Assembly: GCA_025996865.1 (NCBI GenBank)
Contig: BNTV01000108.1
Span: 1-16,264 of the forward strand
Direction of reading: 5' to 3'
DNA: 16,264 nucleotides
Source: Bacteroidia bacterium
GTDB lineage: Bacteria > Bacteroidota > Bacteroidia > Bacteroidales > Azobacteroidaceae
Made by a program: the position numbers and the translations under genes. The notes beneath the pieces were generated by a model. The model did not search any database and was not told the origin of the DNA. It saw nothing but the letters and a program-made list of their open reading frames with translations. Shown here one piece after another: positions 15,124 through 16,264 of the stretch (its first letter is position 1; every line of letters starts with the position of its first letter).

Positions 15124-16136
15124 TGATTAACGCAAGCGTATATCTGAATGGAACGACCATCGGTAATGTTACGGATGCGGAAGGCAGGTTTGAATTATTC
15201 CCAAAGGAACATATTTTTGCACAATTGATTATCAGTTATACAGGATATGAAAAGACTGTAATAGAAAATCCGTTTGAGTTCATGCCGGATACGATATTTC
15301 TGAAAGAGAGCGACAATACTCTGAATGAAGTAGTTGTAAAAGGTGGAAAAGCAAGATTCACGGAAAAGCAGAAAAGGAAAGCGTTCCGCGAACAGTTTCT
15401 CGGAATGTCGAAAGGCGGCAAGTCATGCAAGATACTGAACGAGGATTCCATACGCCTGATTTACGACCCGGAAGCAAACGAACTGCACGCTTACTGCAAC
15501 GTCCCTGTTGAAGTGGAGAATCCGTATCTCGGATACAGGATACGATGGGAATTGATAGATTTTACGCTTGTGTTGAACCACCGGAAATCATTATATCATG
15601 GAAATTTGAAGCATATTTCGGTGATTGGTACAGCTTCATTTACAGACCTCGAACCTGATAATGATAAAGTTAACAAGCGAAGAGAAGACGACTATAAATT
15701 ATCTAAAAATCGTTTTTTCAAACTTTTAGCAAACGGGGAACTGGAAGGTTCCAACATACATTTGATACAGGTAGGGAAAGATGGTAAAGGTTTTGGCGCC
15801 AGCTGTCATTACGGCAACTGGTTCAATGTACCAAATAACTATACGGATGAAAACAACGTCAAGGATATAGCTGTTAATAAATATGCAACAAGAAATGCTG
15901 CAGGAGAAGTAAGTGTTATTGTAATTATATCACTAAGACATATAACAGATATTCGTGGATCATTTCTTATGAAAACATACTATATCGACTCTCATTCCAA
16001 ATTTAATTTTCTTGCAGACACTTTTAAGGTTGATATGTACGGGAATACAAACCTGACGAAAGATTTCTATATTTTGGGAGACATGGGAAACATGAGGTTG
16101 GGAGACCAGTTGCCGACGGATTATTTACCGCAGTGA
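15015..16136 (+). CDS. Secreted CarboxypepD_reg-domain protein, copy 2 of a tandem array
   Basis: A 373-residue paralog of the preceding gene. The start at 15015 is chosen because it restores the signal peptide (MKQFFIHLYLLIFSITTLSAQ, cleavage after Ala20) that aligns with copy 1; an in-frame ATG at 14958 would add 19 unlike residues and overlap copy 1. Residues about 22-95 form the CarboxypepD_reg domain (TLKGRVVDAKTKEPLINASV, NVTDAEGRFEL, LIISYTGYEKTVI), then TLNEVVVKGG. The conserved tail reads FTEKQKRKAFREQFLG, CKILNEDSIRLIYDP, YLGYRIRWELIDFTL and ends GNMRLGDQLPTDYLPQ. Copies 1 and 2 agree closely up to about residue 165 and at the last 60 residues, but the segment between is more diverged. 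It is followed by a third copy 19 bases on. Its function is unknown. Confidence 0.86.
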   Translation: MKQFFIHLYLLIFSITTLSAQTTLKGRVVDAKTKEPLINASVYLNGTTIGNVTDAEGRFELFPKEHIFAQLIISYTGYEKTVIENPFEFMPDTIFLKESDNTLNEVVVKGGKARFTEKQKRKAFREQFLGMSKGGKSCKILNEDSIRLIYDPEANELHAYCNVPVEVENPYLGYRIRWELIDFTLVLNHRKSLYHGNLKHISVIGTASFTDLEPDNDKVNKRREDDYKLSKNRFFKLLANGELEGSNIHLIQVGKDGKGFGASCHYGNWFNVPNNYTDENNVKDIAVNKYATRNAAGEVSVIVIISLRHITDIRGSFLMKTYYIDSHSKFNFLADTFKVDMYGNTNLTKDFYILGDMGNMRLGDQLPTDYLPQ

Positions 16137-16137
16137 G

Positions 16138-16264
16138 ATTAATAAAAACATCGCCATGAAACAATTTTTTATACATCTGTATCTGTTAATATTCTCAATC
16201 ACAACCCTTTCAGCCCAAACAACGCTGAAGGGTAGGGTGGTGGATGCGAAGACCAAAGAACCTC
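16138..16264 (+). repeat. Direct repeat, copy B (leader and 5' end of paralog 3)
   Basis: This block is identical over 127 bases to 14997-15123, at an offset of 1141 bases, and continues past the window edge. The perfect match points to a recent duplication or gene conversion. Confidence 0.95.
16156..16264 (+). CDS. Secreted CarboxypepD_reg-domain protein, copy 3 (partial, cut by window end)
   Basis: An ATG at 16156 opens a frame that runs off the window after 36 codons. The visible part is the same signal peptide as copy 2 and the start of the CarboxypepD_reg domain, down to TKEP. It is base-for-base the same as the start of copy 2, and its 19-base spacer differs from the spacer between copies 1 and 2 by a single base. 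Whether the rest is intact, shorter or divergent cannot be seen. Confidence 0.85.
   Translation, partial: MKQFFIHLYLLIFSITTLSAQTTLKGRVVDAKTKEP

Noticed and set aside
13901..16264. Possible CRISPR or short tandem repeat array
   Set aside because: The repeats are about 1.1 kb units of coding sequence, not short repeats with spacers; no CRISPR-like pattern was seen anywhere in the window.

Overview
The window looks like a chromosomal accessory region of a Bacteroidales bacterium (phylum Bacteroidota). The evidence is a SusC/SusD outer-membrane pair with two DUF-type surface lipoproteins, promoters of the Bacteroidetes type (TTTG, 19-21 bases, TAnnTTTG), weak or absent Shine-Dalgarno sequences, and protein families largely confined to this phylum. 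I cannot name the genus.

Left edge (1-1030): the 3' end of a + strand gene, possibly a glycan-active enzyme with a beta-sandwich tail, followed by a HigB/HigA-type toxin-antitoxin pair (272-911). A strong hairpin (971-1007) lies between the convergent higA and the next gene and could terminate both strands.

Centre (1035-9440): a four-gene minus-strand operon, transcribed from a consensus promoter at 9408-9439: susC-like TonB-dependent transporter, susD-like lipoprotein, a DUF4959/DUF5126/DUF5000-type lipoprotein, and a DUF4998-type lipoprotein with a C-terminal beta-sandwich. This is the capture and import part of a polysaccharide-utilisation-like locus. No hydrolase or dedicated regulator lies on the same strand within the window.

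Right half (9565-16264): a divergent + strand cluster, visibly more AT-rich, starting from its own consensus promoter (9565-9596). It encodes a TMTC-like GT-C membrane glycosyltransferase, a small secreted Cys-rich peptide resembling the NVEALA family, a 289-base gap with two inverted-repeat elements, a 6-bladed beta-propeller lipoprotein, a thioredoxin-like/DUF1573 protein with a CxxC motif, and a tandem array of secreted CarboxypepD_reg-type paralogs. The third paralog is cut by the window edge and its first 109 bases are identical to those of the second. The simplest reading is a peptide-export and surface-modification cassette (peptide, possible glycosyltransferase, possible disulfide or redox factor, cell-surface proteins). 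This right-hand cassette is the best candidate for an undescribed system. Individual families are recognisable, but the joint function is inference.
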